This document shows, piece by piece, positions 25,511-36,838 of a stretch of 42,500 bases of DNA. How positions within the stretch are numbered: the stretch's first letter is position 1; each line of letters begins with the position of its first letter. Where the stretch lies: NCBI GenBank assembly GCA_000320545.1, contig ADNK01003262.1, positions 1 to 42,500 of the forward strand. The letters run 5' to 3'. Origin of the DNA: Bigelowiella natans CCMP2755. Taxonomy: Eukaryota > Cercozoa > Chlorarachniophyceae. Both the position numbers and the translations under genes were made by a program. The notes beneath the pieces were generated by a model, which was given only the letters and a program-made list of their open reading frames with translations, had not been told where the DNA came from and ran no database searches.

Positions 25511-25972
25511 CAACACCCGATAAAGATCATCCGAGATAATTGTTTCATTTATCAATGCAACGTTTTTCAATCGCGAAGATGGCACATGAAAATTATCGCA
25601 TGGGATTTGAAATGTTATCGTGCATGAAGATATTTTCATGCCATGAGACACACATGGCTAAGATCAACGTACGCAAAAATTTCAGGTATCGACTACTAGA
25701 TTTCATCCTCAAATTATTAACATTATCCATATATCACATCGATCTTTTTTGCCCTGAACATGTGGCTCATATCTGATATCTCATTTTCAGTTGGTGCTAA
25801 CATGCTTATTCTCCAACTCTTCATAATAATTTCTCGCCATGTTACTCTGTATATTCAACAATTATCTCCATGTTTCCTGAACAACATGAACACGTTTCAA
25901 ACATTTTTAATAATGCCCTTAATTTCTTAAATCTTAGCACGCAAAATCTTATTAACATACCCATTTTAGCCA

Positions 25973-26592
25973 TCACGTTTCATCATCGCTCATTTTGATC
26001 ATAGAGAACACCACATCCGCCAGAACTGATGATGAGGTTGCATTCCCTGTAGTACCATCACTCACTTCCTGTAAAATAACAAATAATTCGCAGCAGCAGC
26101 AGCAGCAGCAGTACAAAGTTAATAATACGTACCAACATGCTTTTATTGATTCATTTGACAATATTTGCACAATTTTGTAAATAATTGCAGAGTGACAATG
26201 ATGAAGAACAGCCAGTCAATGCAATCAAGAAGAAAACCTTGGACGACGTTGATATGTTCATGATAAGGCACTACCTTTAACTGGCGACGTTTCCTATTAA
26301 TCGCCTTAGCAATCTCCTCATCCACAGTATTTTGTACCTGTTGTATCGATGAGAAGAATAAATAAAACTACAACAATAATTTTACTACTACTACTACTAC
26401 TACTACTACTGCTGCTGCTTACTACCATAGGAACCCACAGAGTTACGGGTAGTGTTTGACCTCCACGATGAGATCTAGAAGCAGCTTGATCCATTATCGC
26501 TGGTGACCAATCTTGCTCAAAGAATAATATGTTGGAAGCTGCGGTCAACTCAACACCGACCGATGCGCCTCTAACGACGACCAGAGGTTATG

Positions 26593-26623
<31 letters not shown>

Positions 26624-26633
26624 GGACGAAGAA

Positions 26634-26672
<39 letters not shown>

Positions 26673-29600
26673 TACAACATATATAACAACAATAATAACA
26701 GCAAGCACGAAGAAGACATAGATAGATAGATAGATATATGTACCAACATTATAACTACAAAATAACAAAATGAAAGCAGCATTAAATCATCTAAACCATG
26801 ATGTTTTAGGTTGTGCGCTACATAGAATGGAAACAATTTTAATTGCAACTCTTAAGCATTATGAGAATTCTTGATAAAACTATTATCGAAGAAATAGGAA
26901 TACCGTAAGGAACATATGATCAACTTTGTTGATGAATTTACATCTTGGAACGAATCGACATTACGCATTTTCTCTTCATACTAAATGAAAGAAAGAAAGA
27001 TTAATAAATTATGTTTTTTAAATATTTAATTGGGCCAGATATCATTTACAATCACATATTACTTATACTTTGAAATACCGTAGGTGTGTGTGAATAAATT
27101 TATATGCTAGAACTACTAAAATTCCCCACATTTCTTTCTCCCTCTTCTAATATGTATTGCACACTCCTCAACAACCGAAGTCTTTCCATAGATAGCAACC
27201 GCTCCAAAGTCGTTTTCAAAATCTGAAACTAATGCCTCAATTACATCCTATAAGATATTATATATTGATCAATAAATGATGTACAAAACAATAAAAAAGA
27301 TAATTAATATGTGAGAAAAAAGGACTGTTGAAATCACAAATAAGGGGATAATAGCGCACCATTACGTTGTGACATGGGGAAGATAATCTCGCATAATAAT
27401 TTAATCCCAAGTATCATGAAGAAAATAGAAAGCATGATATAACACACACGCACACACACACACACGCACACATACGGGGAGACCATACCCTCGTGTTCGG
27501 TTAGATAATTCCTATGATAAATTTCTACCACTGCAAGATGAAAATTGTAGAATAAATATTCACCGTATGATGTGCAAAGACTATTAATTTCTCGCCAGTT
27601 TGTAAAAAATCCTTGATCCTGGCAAAGAAAGAAACTATATTAGTTGTTAAAAGAAAACTAGATGTTTAAAATACCATTGCTGCATAATGGGCATTTTCAA
27701 TGAGTTTGCAATGTCCCTCAACACCTGCAATAATCATTATATTTTAATATTATCTTACTTTAAATGAAATAGCGAGATTTATCATCGAGAAAACATAAGA
27801 AAAACTGCCCATATCGGCACTTATCCTTCATATAAGCTCAAATACACTTTTAACAATTTCTGAGACAAATCTCGCTTATCATTAGGAGGAGAGAAATAGC
27901 CGATATGATTCCCCAGCATATATATGTGGGCTGCTTGCTTCCACGTACGAAATCTCATATATTATTGACACACACGATGATTTACTGCTGGTCCTACTAC
28001 TATTACTAGACTTACTACCTGCATCCTAACAAGATGTTTTGCAGAATTAGCAGCTAAGGCTCTGTGTAAATCTGCAGCAGCAGCAGCAAAAGTATTATCT
28101 GATTATTCTGGGGGATAATTGATTAACAATACATTTTGGATGATAGAACGAGCACAGTAATTAAATTACTTGTTGAGAAATAACATTATTTACGTCAGGC
28201 TTAGCGAAAGTGCTTTCAAGCACTATATATATCTTGTCTTATTGTCGACCAATACTACTCACAACATTTTCTGAAAGCACTATATTCTTGTCTTATTATC
28301 GACCAATACTACTACTCACAACATCTTCTCCTTCCCTCTCATCGTGACCTCCTCTCATACAGAGTCGGCTATTAGATCCATCCAACACTATCACTACTTT
28401 ACATTAATTCTATGTTACCATCTCTTGCATTTTCATCTTCTTCAACGATGCTATCGATGTCTATTTGCATCTTCTGCGCTTCATCCTCCAAATAGCGCAC
28501 CTTTGAAGAACAAAATCGATTTATTCTTGAAAGATGACTAGAAGAATAATGTACAAGAATAGAGACAAGCAGATTTGAGCGGCAATCGACAAAAGGCACA
28601 AAATCTTTCACGAAAGAATAATTCAACTTAATAGAAGTAACACGGAACATAGGAGAGTAAATAAATTACTCCAAAAGTGAGTGATTCTACGAATAATAGC
28701 AGGCAGATGTTCTCGTATTAAGAGACTCAAATAGTACAATGAGTGGAATAAATAAGAGAGAAGGCTAAGAGATTGATGGATATTCTGCCTGCCTTTATTA
28801 TATCGGTATACTTGTTCTTGTAAAAGAACAATCATACATCATCATCTTCACGATCATTTCAATAATCGCATTTATTTCGTCGTCCATTGTGGAGTAAATT
28901 ATTAACATTACCACGTCCTTTTGAGCTCTATTGTAGTTTGTCACCATCTTTGTATCTTTAATCTCTTCCTCAGAAATGGTTATATCAACCCACGTAAGTG
29001 GAGGCAAGTCCAACAAAACTTGTTCCTTGGTCCTTCGAATATAGCATGATGAGCGTAGCTTTGAATTAAGTTCGTCCAAGTTGGAACCTAGTCGTCATCA
29101 CATAAGAATAAATATTTGATGGAGGTATGTGCAGAAATACTACTTATGCAACCAGCCAGTCATTCTTGAACAAATAAAAAAATGAACCACCTATCATATC
29201 AACCTTAATGACAGATATAACAAAATGTACAACCTCCATCAATATGCCATCCAAATCGATCGCGATAAGCTTGGCAATATCGACGCACAAATTTTAACCA
29301 CCTTTCGTCACACAGCAAGCAGTGCATTTATTACCTCTCACGCAGGGACAATTGTTGATGACGAAACAGATGCCATGAATCACAAAAATAGTTGGAAATA
29401 AACCCATACTAAGGATGTTGTTCTCTTAAAGAGTGGGTGGCTATCCAACAATTATTATTCCAATAAAACATACAATTACTACCCTCCAAACTCATTAAGC
29501 CTTCCCATTATTTTCAACGGGTTTATAATATCGCTTGGTCTTAAAAAAAAATGGAGATTGGAGTAATTGTAGAATGTTATTGGTTCCATCAAGTTGATAA

Positions 29601-29805
29601 GACGAGCATTGATTTCTATGAGTGTTGTTTAAAGTTAAATTTACATTACTAGCATGTGTTTATCAAGTTGCGTTCTCATCACCAGCATAGGAAAGAAATA
29701 GTACGCATTACCACTTCTTAAAATGCTGCTTATAGTTCAATTACGACGATTGTTACTATACATATTTTCACATCGCGACTTCAATGAATAGTGCAGAATT
29801 ATCTA

Positions 29806-29838
<33 letters not shown>

Positions 29839-31020
29839 CTATTGACAACAGGAGTACCAGTGAGCATTAAAAGTAACGGGTTATCGTTTTGTTTTCGTAC
29901 GGCATCGGCAAGTTTTTTGGCTGCTTTAGATCTTTTTGCAGAAGCATTTCGAACGTAATGACACTCATCTAGGATGATAGAGCGGGTGATTCCGCTCAAC
30001 TCACTTTCCCATGACTCAAGTATTTCGTAATGTAGTAGATATATGTCAGCTACATCTTCTCCTCTTTCCAAACCATTGTCATCATTGCCATTGAACTTCA
30101 CATCGTCGCTTGTGTCTTCTGGGTGCCCTTCGCAAATCACATTTGATAGGAGATATTGTATTAACCGTTGTTGCAGATCAGCCTTTTTCCCGGTCCGCTT
30201 GAGATTATATCCGGCAAGTTCATACGAAAGCTCCTTTACCTTTAATTGCTTCACCTGACTTTCTATCAATAGCTTGTACCGCCGAGGAGGAGTAGATGAA
30301 GGTGGAATGGCTATTAGGTACTTGTGTTGCTGCTGGTCATCGTTATGATTGCTCGCCAATTTTTTCATTCTTCCTTCAGTTTTATTCTTCTGTCTTCTTG
30401 CTGACAGCACTCTCACAGACCTATGGGGGAGCCATTGTTTTATATGTCTTTCCCAATGCTTCTTAGTTACCAGAGGCGTAACGATTATTGCTGGGTAAAT
30501 TGCCGCATCGTTTTCCTCCTCCTCGTCGTCAACTTCGCCATTGATGTGGCTGATTGGCGTTGATACGTTCGCAGCCTCAAGGCATGCCAAAGATTGAACA
30601 GTCTAGTTGAATTTCAAATTTGCCGTCACAATCATCGTTGTCGAAAGTGTGAAAATAACTTTATAATTTTAATACTAATGTTGCTGTTGTCGATCATCAT
30701 TAACTTCATGGCCCACCACCAGCAACATCGTATGGAATTATTATTAAAAGAATCTAATCCGAGTTTACTTTATAATCATCGGAAAAAAGAAAATTAGATA
30801 TAATAGCATTAAATTCTCCATTCCCCTTGTATCATAAGTAGTATATCTATTAAATTTATGATTATTATTAGCAACATTATCATTTTGTGATGATACCTTT
30901 CCAGTGCCCATCTCATCAGCGATAATGCATCGGCGCGAATGTAGCACGTAGGTCACGGTAGCTAACTGATAAGGGCGAAGCTTTCCATTAAGCCCTTGGA
31001 TGATGGACGCGGAAGGATAC

Positions 31021-31071
<51 letters not shown>

Positions 31072-31403
31072 GGTGGGCATGGTGAGCAAGAAATGGCAGA
31101 GCTGAGTTGATAGAGATACCGTTCATGCTCTGAGAATGCCGCTGTGGTGCCGATGATTCGTAATGATGATGATGATGAAGAAGAATAAGAATAAGAAGAA
31201 GACGACGAGGACGAAGGCGATGATGAAGGCGGTACTCCTTTCACGGTTTTCGCACTACCACCGCCTAAACTTGCAAACCAAGAGCGATCTACTGTTCGGC
31301 ATCGAATTTTATGACTAAAGAAAATAAAACTTTGCTGTTTCAGTAATTTTTTTCGCGCTACGATACTTGTGCAACGCCTCTTTTTGACGATGCCCATGAG
31401 CAT
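25973..31403 (-). CDS. SNF2-family ATPase (SMARCAL1/ZRANB3-like core) with internal SAP domain
   Basis: Fourteen exons on the minus strand: 31403-30897, 30602-29839, 29539-29483, 29301-29234, 29087-28912, 28500-28419, 28098-28019, 27724-27675, 27618-27564, 27247-27176, 26980-26904, 26570-26426, 26337-26275, 26068-25973. They sum to 764 codons, in frame throughout. Motifs: KLRPYQLATVTYVL; Walker A DEMGTGKT across the first intron (residues 163-170); motif II DECH (381-384); TGTP (417-420); KLRSSCYIRRTKEQVLLDLP; WIKDFLQTGEKLIVFAHH; VGVELTAASNILFFEQDW; motif VI RSHRGGQ. A SAP module, VKQLKVKELSYELAGYN to DLQQRLIQYLL (about 286-321), sits inside lobe 1 between motifs Ia and II. The lobe sequences resemble SMARCAL1/ZRANB3 annealing helicases and their bacterial relatives. 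Nuclear DNA remodelling or fork repair is inferred. The start is the first ATG after an in-frame TGA at 31460. Confidence 0.88.
28214..28329. repeat. imperfect tandem duplication, about 58 bp
   Basis: Two adjacent copies share AAGCACTATAT, CTTGTCTTATT and CGACCAATACTACT in the same order, with small indels including one extra ACT. They lie in the intron between SNF2 exons 6 and 7 and look like a local duplication without coding content. Confidence 0.75.
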
Positions 31404-32126
31404 TGTTTGCAGGCGAGGGATTGTTGAATGAAGGGAAGTCAAGTTTTGTTTATAATCTCAAACCGTTGCCGCACTTATTAATTAATTGTTGCGCCAGGTA
31501 TCGACTGAGGTGGATTGGAATGCGGAAGGAGAGTGGAACAAATCATCATCATAGCAGAGGCTGAGTCTATTTTATGCTACTACAGTAACGATAATTTGAT
31601 TAGAGCATCCATTGTGAAGAGGAGGATGATCATCGATGAAGTACTTTAAGATACATGATGAGTAACATTAGTAATATTAATTTGATAGTTCCAAGCTATT
31701 TCCACAGTGCGTCTTCAAATACAAGAAGACGTAAATGCTGTTTTGATGGGTGATGATGATCAAGGTTTATGATTCTATTCCAACAATTATCCATTAGGAG
31801 AACGAACCCAAGAACAAGTACACGATCAAAGGAAGAACTACACCACTAACAAGTACACGATCAAAGGAAGAACTACACCACTAACAAGTACACGATCAAA
31901 GGAAGAACTACACCACTAACAAGTACACGATCAAAGGAAGAACTACACCACTAACAAGTACACGATCAAAGGAAGAACTACACCACTAACAAGTACACGA
32001 TCAAAGGAAGAACTACACCACTAACAAGTACACGATCAAAGGAAGAACTACACCACTAACAAGTACACGATCAAAGGAAGAACTACACCACTACTCCTGC
32101 CTGCTGCGCTACTACTGGATTTAATA
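31404..32126. promoter_or_regulatory. divergent promoter gap, SNF2 gene / BUD23
   Basis: About 720 bp separate the SNF2 ATG at 31403 (minus) from the BUD23 ATG at 32127 (plus). Its right third is the eight-copy 35-bp minisatellite. The left part has no gene. Both promoters should lie here; no core element could be assigned. Confidence 0.45.
31813..32092. repeat. 35-bp minisatellite, eight perfect copies
   Basis: The unit begins AACAAGTACACGATCAAAGG and ends ACTACACCACT, 35 bp in all. Eight head-to-tail copies fill 280 bp exactly, with no mismatch that I can see. The array ends 34 bp before the BUD23 start codon. There are no spacers, so it is not a CRISPR. The unit is not a multiple of 3 and has no coding sense. 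The perfect identity suggests a recent, possibly length-variable array. Confidence 0.97.
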
Positions 32127-32952
32127 ATGAGCCGCCCGGTAATAATTGTGCAGATGAAAAGTAGGTCAGGGTAGGAGGAGTAGGTGGATGACGCAGGCAC
32201 GAATTGCACCACCACCACCACCACACCTTCCTCACAATGGTGGTCGAACATCAATCAGGAGCATACGGCACCAGCGGAGCGATTTTATAATAAACGTGAG
32301 GCGCATAAGGTTGATGAAGCTATATTTTTGTCCTAGGTTTAGCATATATATATTTATCATACAATTTGGCAGCTGTAATCACATACTTACTTTCTTGTAC
32401 AATAATACTACCATGAAAATAGTACACAGAGAGCGGACGACTGGTCCAAATTCAAAGAAGTATGGCCAAGCGGGCCGTCGAGCTGCTCAACTTACCGAAG
32501 GTGGTTATTATATAATTGACGAAACGAGAGAACAGTACTGTGAATATTCAAGCTTCATCCCCACCATAACTAGGTCTTCGTATCGTTGTACATACTAAGC
32601 CCTTATAATAACTCCTCCTCCTCCTCCTTTAACTTTGATGGCATACTATTATCCTTTTACCACTGCTAATGATAATAAATAAATAAATACTACAGGGGAA
32701 ATCGTGCCTGCTGCTCGATATCGGTTGTGGGTCTGCGATCAGCAGTGAGGTAGCACATCAGTATGTATATATTACAGACTTTTGCTACAACGAAGGAATG
32801 AATGAATGGCTAATATGATAATGATGATGTTGATGATGATGATGATGATATATTGTTTGGTTAGTGCGTCACTATTATCATTCTTACAGCAAATATCGAG
32901 GGAAGGACACGTATGGTTTGGCTGTGACATCAGCAGGTGAGAAGCTTGGAAG

Positions 32953-33046
<94 letters not shown>

Positions 33047-33476
33047 CGATGTTAGAGCTTGCAAAGAACCGTTCTTCATCCAAGGTATGTATCATCATCG
33101 TCATCTATGCAGCAGATGCTGGGTGATGATGATGATGGGATGGGTATGGGTGGGTGGTGCTGACGACAGCCAACTGAAGAATAGTAACATGGAATTTTTT
33201 GTACTAATAAGAGTAACTCCCTCCTACTCCTCTCACGGGTTTGTTTGCAGTATTTATGATACGTTTCCGCCTGCTCATAATGATTCATTGTAAATCCAAT
33301 GATATGATGACAACTTAGGGAGATCTAGCGGAAGTTGATATGGGCGTCGGGATCCCATGCAGGTGAAAACAAGCTAGCGCAATGATACAACGATGAGCGG
33401 ATTTAGAGTGATGATGTATGTTGTAGTGTTGGAACTTCCACCTCCTCCATAATTACTAAACACATATTCATGATTT

Positions 33477-33512
<36 letters not shown>

Positions 33513-34070
33513 TGTATTGAATCATTCATAAGCATGCATATCTATGTGTAATATTTATTATTATATGTGACTTCTTCCTACTAGATCTGGTTCATTCGAC
33601 GGAGCAATAAGCATCTCAGCAGTGCAATGGTTGTGCGTCAAGCAAACACCGAGTAAGTAAGTGCGTATTATGGTGATGATAATGATGATGATGATGTTGA
33701 TGATGATGATGACGACGACGGGAATGCTGCTACACAGTGGAAGTAATGATGATGATGATAATAAATATTACACAGCCAACCTGCCTGCTGTTCATATTCT
33801 GTAACGGCACCTGATAGCTATTATTATTAGTATTATTGTTGTTATTGTTATTAATATTATTATTTTTACCGAGAGTCGAACAGCAGCAGCTTACATTTTT
33901 TAAAATAACAACGAATACAAACACAGCATTGCGTAGTAAACTTATATTACATACCAAATATATGTAAGAAAGAAGGTTAAAATGAAGAGATTGAAGATGA
34001 GTGTGGGAGAGCAGAGAGGAACACGCCAAGTTAGCTTCATTATTATTAATGCCTTTGTACATTGCATATT

Positions 34071-34107
<37 letters not shown>

Positions 34108-34108
34108 A

Positions 34109-34150
<42 letters not shown>

Positions 34151-34619
34151 TGTGCGCGCGCGCGTGTGTGCTTGATAGTTACCTGCTGAGCTACGATGGG
34201 CTAAATAAATTATTATGATTAGGATTATAATAATGATGATGATAATGACGATAATGATGATAATGACGATCAATCGTTATCAGCTCAGAATCCGACCCGC
34301 CGTCTGAACAAGTTCTTCAAAAGCTTGTAATAGTAACAACAACTATCATGTGGATAGAAACAGCAGCAGCAATAGTAGTAGCACCGCCAGCAGCAGCTTT
34401 CTGGGAACACGCGTGAGTTGTGTCTTCCTTCTAATTATCATCAATACTGGTCAAATCGGGTCAAATCGATTGCTGATATTGTAAATGAAGTAGTTTAAAA
34501 AAATGTCATTACAAACATAATCATTTCTATTATTGAAGTGATACACCTTAACATCAACAAGTTTGAGTCATATTTTTTGGTGATGGGAAGAGATTCAACA
34601 AAGAGAGTTGTATAGATGT

Positions 34620-34659
<40 letters not shown>

Positions 34660-35943
34660 TAGCATCTATCTATCTATATTGCTTTGATGAGTATTAAAAT
34701 AGTAGCATAACCTCGTAGAAAGAATATCAATAACTAGAAAGAAGAATCCACGAATCAGTAATCAATATATAATATCCCAGGAGGCGATGTTTAGTATTTG
34801 ATGGCAGAGCAGCACTTCAGTTATACCCTGAGGTGGTGTTTGACATAGGATGACTGTTACAATGCCACAGAATAGTTAAGTAATTCATCTTCGGTAGTAT
34901 CCATCCACCATTGTAAGTAAGTAAGTAATAGCAGGAAAACAACATTTTCATTTTTTAAGTATGTATATGTCGGAAGAAGAAGAAGAAGAAGCTGTGAATA
35001 AGTTGGATGCTGTTTTTTGTAGAACCCAGATCAAATGAATGCGATATTAGCAGCTGCAAAGAAGGCAGGATTTGACGGTAGTAAACGGGTTGATGTTCAA
35101 AAGTATTTTGTCAATAGTAGATGATTTCCTGTCGCGTCTGTTTTGTGTTACATCAGCATCAGCATCATCATCATCATCATCCTCACAATCATTATTATCA
35201 TCATTAAGTCAGCAGAAGGATATTGATCATTATAATCAAAATTCTGAGCAATAATATCTCAACGTCTCATCATTCATCACCATCATCCTCATCATGGAAG
35301 GAAGATACATATCTAATATCTCAGGAGGTCTAGTCGTCGACTACCCTAGGAGCATGAAAGCGAAGAAATTCTATCTTTGCCTTTGGAAGAGGGATACCAA
35401 ACGTGCGAAACGGGATCACATTTGGAGTAGTATCAATGGAACGACAAAGGTAGTAGTTTGTGAGAGGATGATCTGCTCGAATATTATCATACTCAATTTC
35501 GCTCTTAAATTAACCCAATTTAATCGAAATGAACTCCTTAAGACATCATGACCTTTGCGTAACAATATCCTCGGTTCGACCATCATTTTTTCTTTGTTAA
35601 ATGATGATTGGGTTTTTAACTCGGCTATTTATTAGGGTACTAGTTTTTTTCGTTCTCTCAACCAGCAGCATTTCACGTATTCCTTTCCTTTGTTTGAATT
35701 ATATTCAAGAAAAAAAATATGAAGGAAATTAACATGGTGGGGACCCTTTCAACGTATAAGAATGAAGCAAACAAAAAATCTAAAAATAAGAAATTAGAGT
35801 TAGACACTAGTAGCAACACTAGTAGCAGGAAAAGGAATAAGAAAAAGAGCCCTCCACATCATGGCCCTGCTACCACTACTACTGCCACCGTTTCAACTTC
35901 GCATTTGAGGGCGAATCGTAAGAAAAAAAGGAAAAAGAGATGA
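32127..35943 (+). CDS. BUD23: BUD23, 18S rRNA (guanine-N7) methyltransferase
   Basis: Thirteen exons: 32127-32138, 32259-32309, 32423-32500, 32696-32749, 32890-32936, 33045-33084, 33319-33362, 33585-33652, 34284-34326, 34781-34832, 35023-35077, 35325-35449, 35710-35943. They total exactly 301 codons. The first exon codes only MSRP, followed by EHTAPAERFYNKREAHK and the SAM motif I LLLDIGCGS (about residues 53-60). Then come REGHVWFGCDIS, GDLAEVDMGVGIPC, SFDGAISISAVQWLC, NPTRRLNKFF, RAALQLYPE, NPDQMNAILAAAKKAGFDGG and VVDYPRSMKAKKFYLCL, all in BUD23 order. With TRMT112, BUD23 methylates a guanine of 18S rRNA and is needed for small-subunit maturation. The C-terminus is Lys/Arg-rich (RKKKRKKR) but diverges from the usual tail, so the last exon is the least certain. 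Introns contain (CT)n, (AT)n, (GA)n, (GT)n and (GAT)n runs. Confidence 0.93.
32954..33042. repeat. (CT)n-(GT)n-(AT)n compound microsatellite in BUD23 intron 5
   Basis: CT repeats (about 32956-32987), a short GT run and AT repeats (about 32999-33038) lie back to back. The AT run ends about two bases before the acceptor AG at 33043-33044, so it replaces the usual polypyrimidine tract next to exon 6. Confidence 0.9.
33474..33512. repeat. (GAT)n microsatellite in BUD23 intron 7
   Basis: About 12 GAT units in the intron between exons 7 and 8, with further GAT clusters at about 33670-33712 and 34230-34262. They are not coding. Confidence 0.85.
34073..34148. repeat. (AT)n-(GA)n compound microsatellite in BUD23 intron 8
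   Basis: An AT run to about 34104 is followed by GA repeats to about 34147, then a GCGCGCG stretch. It lies in the 630-bp intron between exons 8 and 9. Confidence 0.85.
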
Positions 35944-36069
35944 AACCTTGGCACATCGCCTAGCTAGCTAGCTAGCTAGCTAGACCTTGGTAATGTTCGA
36001 GCAAAATAAAGCAATCTAGCTAGCTAGGCGGTACCATAATGACATGTTTATCACGTACATATGGATACC

Positions 36070-36236
36070 TGTAGCCGCTGCATTGCACAGCTACATTAGG
36101 ATGACCATTGAAAAAATTTAAACATCCGTGTCATCACATATGGATACCATGCTAGCATGTATGTGAGACGGATGTGATGAAGAATCAAATTTTTTCAATG
36201 GTCATCCTGATGTAGCTGTGCAATGCAGCGGCTACA
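36070..36236. repeat. 51-bp inverted repeat with 65-bp loop
   Basis: Arms 36070-36120 and 36186-36236 are reverse complements with two mismatches. Both arms code the same C-terminal peptide, AALHSYIRMTIEKI, on opposite strands, tail to tail; the stop is TAA in the left arm and TGA in the right. The spacer is itself partly palindromic (CATCCGTGTCATCACATA against TATGTGAG-ACGGATG) and contains CATGCTAGCATG, so the whole 167 bp can fold into one long hairpin. Confidence 0.95.
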
Positions 36237-36838
36237 GCGCTAATGTTGCATCTGTTGGTTTCTGCCACAATGTGTTTCATGCATTTGAAAGCGTCCTCAT
36301 GCGACCGATGTTGCCGCGCACTGCGCGCAGCAGTTCTGGATTCAATTTCAGCCTTTGTCAACCGGTTCGTGTCGTCGTTGCGATTCATGATCGCGCGCAT
36401 TTGATTGCGCAATCTGATTTGTTCTCGACCATGCATTGGACATTGCAGGAGATGATCCATGTCCTTCAGGATGCCACATGCATCGCACGTGGCATCTTCC
36501 TCTGTGCATTGTCCACGTGACAGCATGAATTTGCCAAGATTGCCGACACCACAGATGGCGCGCATCCATGATGTAGCAACACTTGGAAGTTTCAGTTTGA
36601 TGCCGGTGATCGAAGATGACGGGAGGAAACCAAGATTCTTGAGATGCACAGCGCGCAATGAATCATTGGACCATTCCTCTTCGAATTCGTTGAAAGCACA
36701 AGATTTCATCACCTTGTGATGTTTTTTCAGTTCTTTTTTCAGCGCCTCTGTTGTCGCCAAAACGGTGGGCAATTCGTCACCTAACAAGTCGTCAGTGATC
36801 GATTTGAGCCGTCGAAACAAGGATGCATGTATGTACAT
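36185..36838 (-). mobile_element. retroelement-like ORF fragment (C-terminal part of a LINE-type protein)
   Basis: An open frame of 217 aa with a non-repetitive, balanced composition unlike the repeat-driven ORFs around it. Residues about 113-140 carry CTEEDATCDACGILKDMDH followed by LLQCP. This Cys/His spacing with a DHLLxCP ending is typical of the zinc-binding segment after the reverse transcriptase in many non-LTR elements. A basic helix and the terminal IRMTIEKI follow. No RT catalytic box is present, so at most the C-terminal part remains. It has no splice sites and is flanked by CTAG arrays. It could instead be a small domesticated zinc protein. No long poly-A tract or target-site duplication was found. 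Confidence 0.5.

Noticed and set aside
26825-26875. Small candidate exon LSRILIMLK before the SNF2 exon at 26570
   Set aside because: No acceptor gives the right entry phase. Extending the previous exon to 26904 (KLIICSLR) joins 26570 in phase with GASVGVELTAAS.
27483-27531. Minus-strand open piece reading VVEIYHRNYLTEHEG after SNF2 exon 9
   Set aside because: It seemed to need a non-canonical 32-nt intron. The exon at 27247-27176 (DVIEALVSDFEND) joins exon 9 in phase with a normal GT-AG intron and matches the family, so this piece is intronic.
31813-32092. Short regular repeats resembling a CRISPR array
   Set aside because: Units are contiguous with no spacers and the context is a eukaryotic promoter, so it is a minisatellite.
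34356-34413. Serine/Asn-rich open stretch with a GTGAGT donor in BUD23 intron 9
   Set aside because: Splicing exon 9 (ending 34326) directly to 34781 gives FFKSLRRCLVFDGRAALQLY, which matches BUD23. The insert is not needed and leads into the wrong phase.
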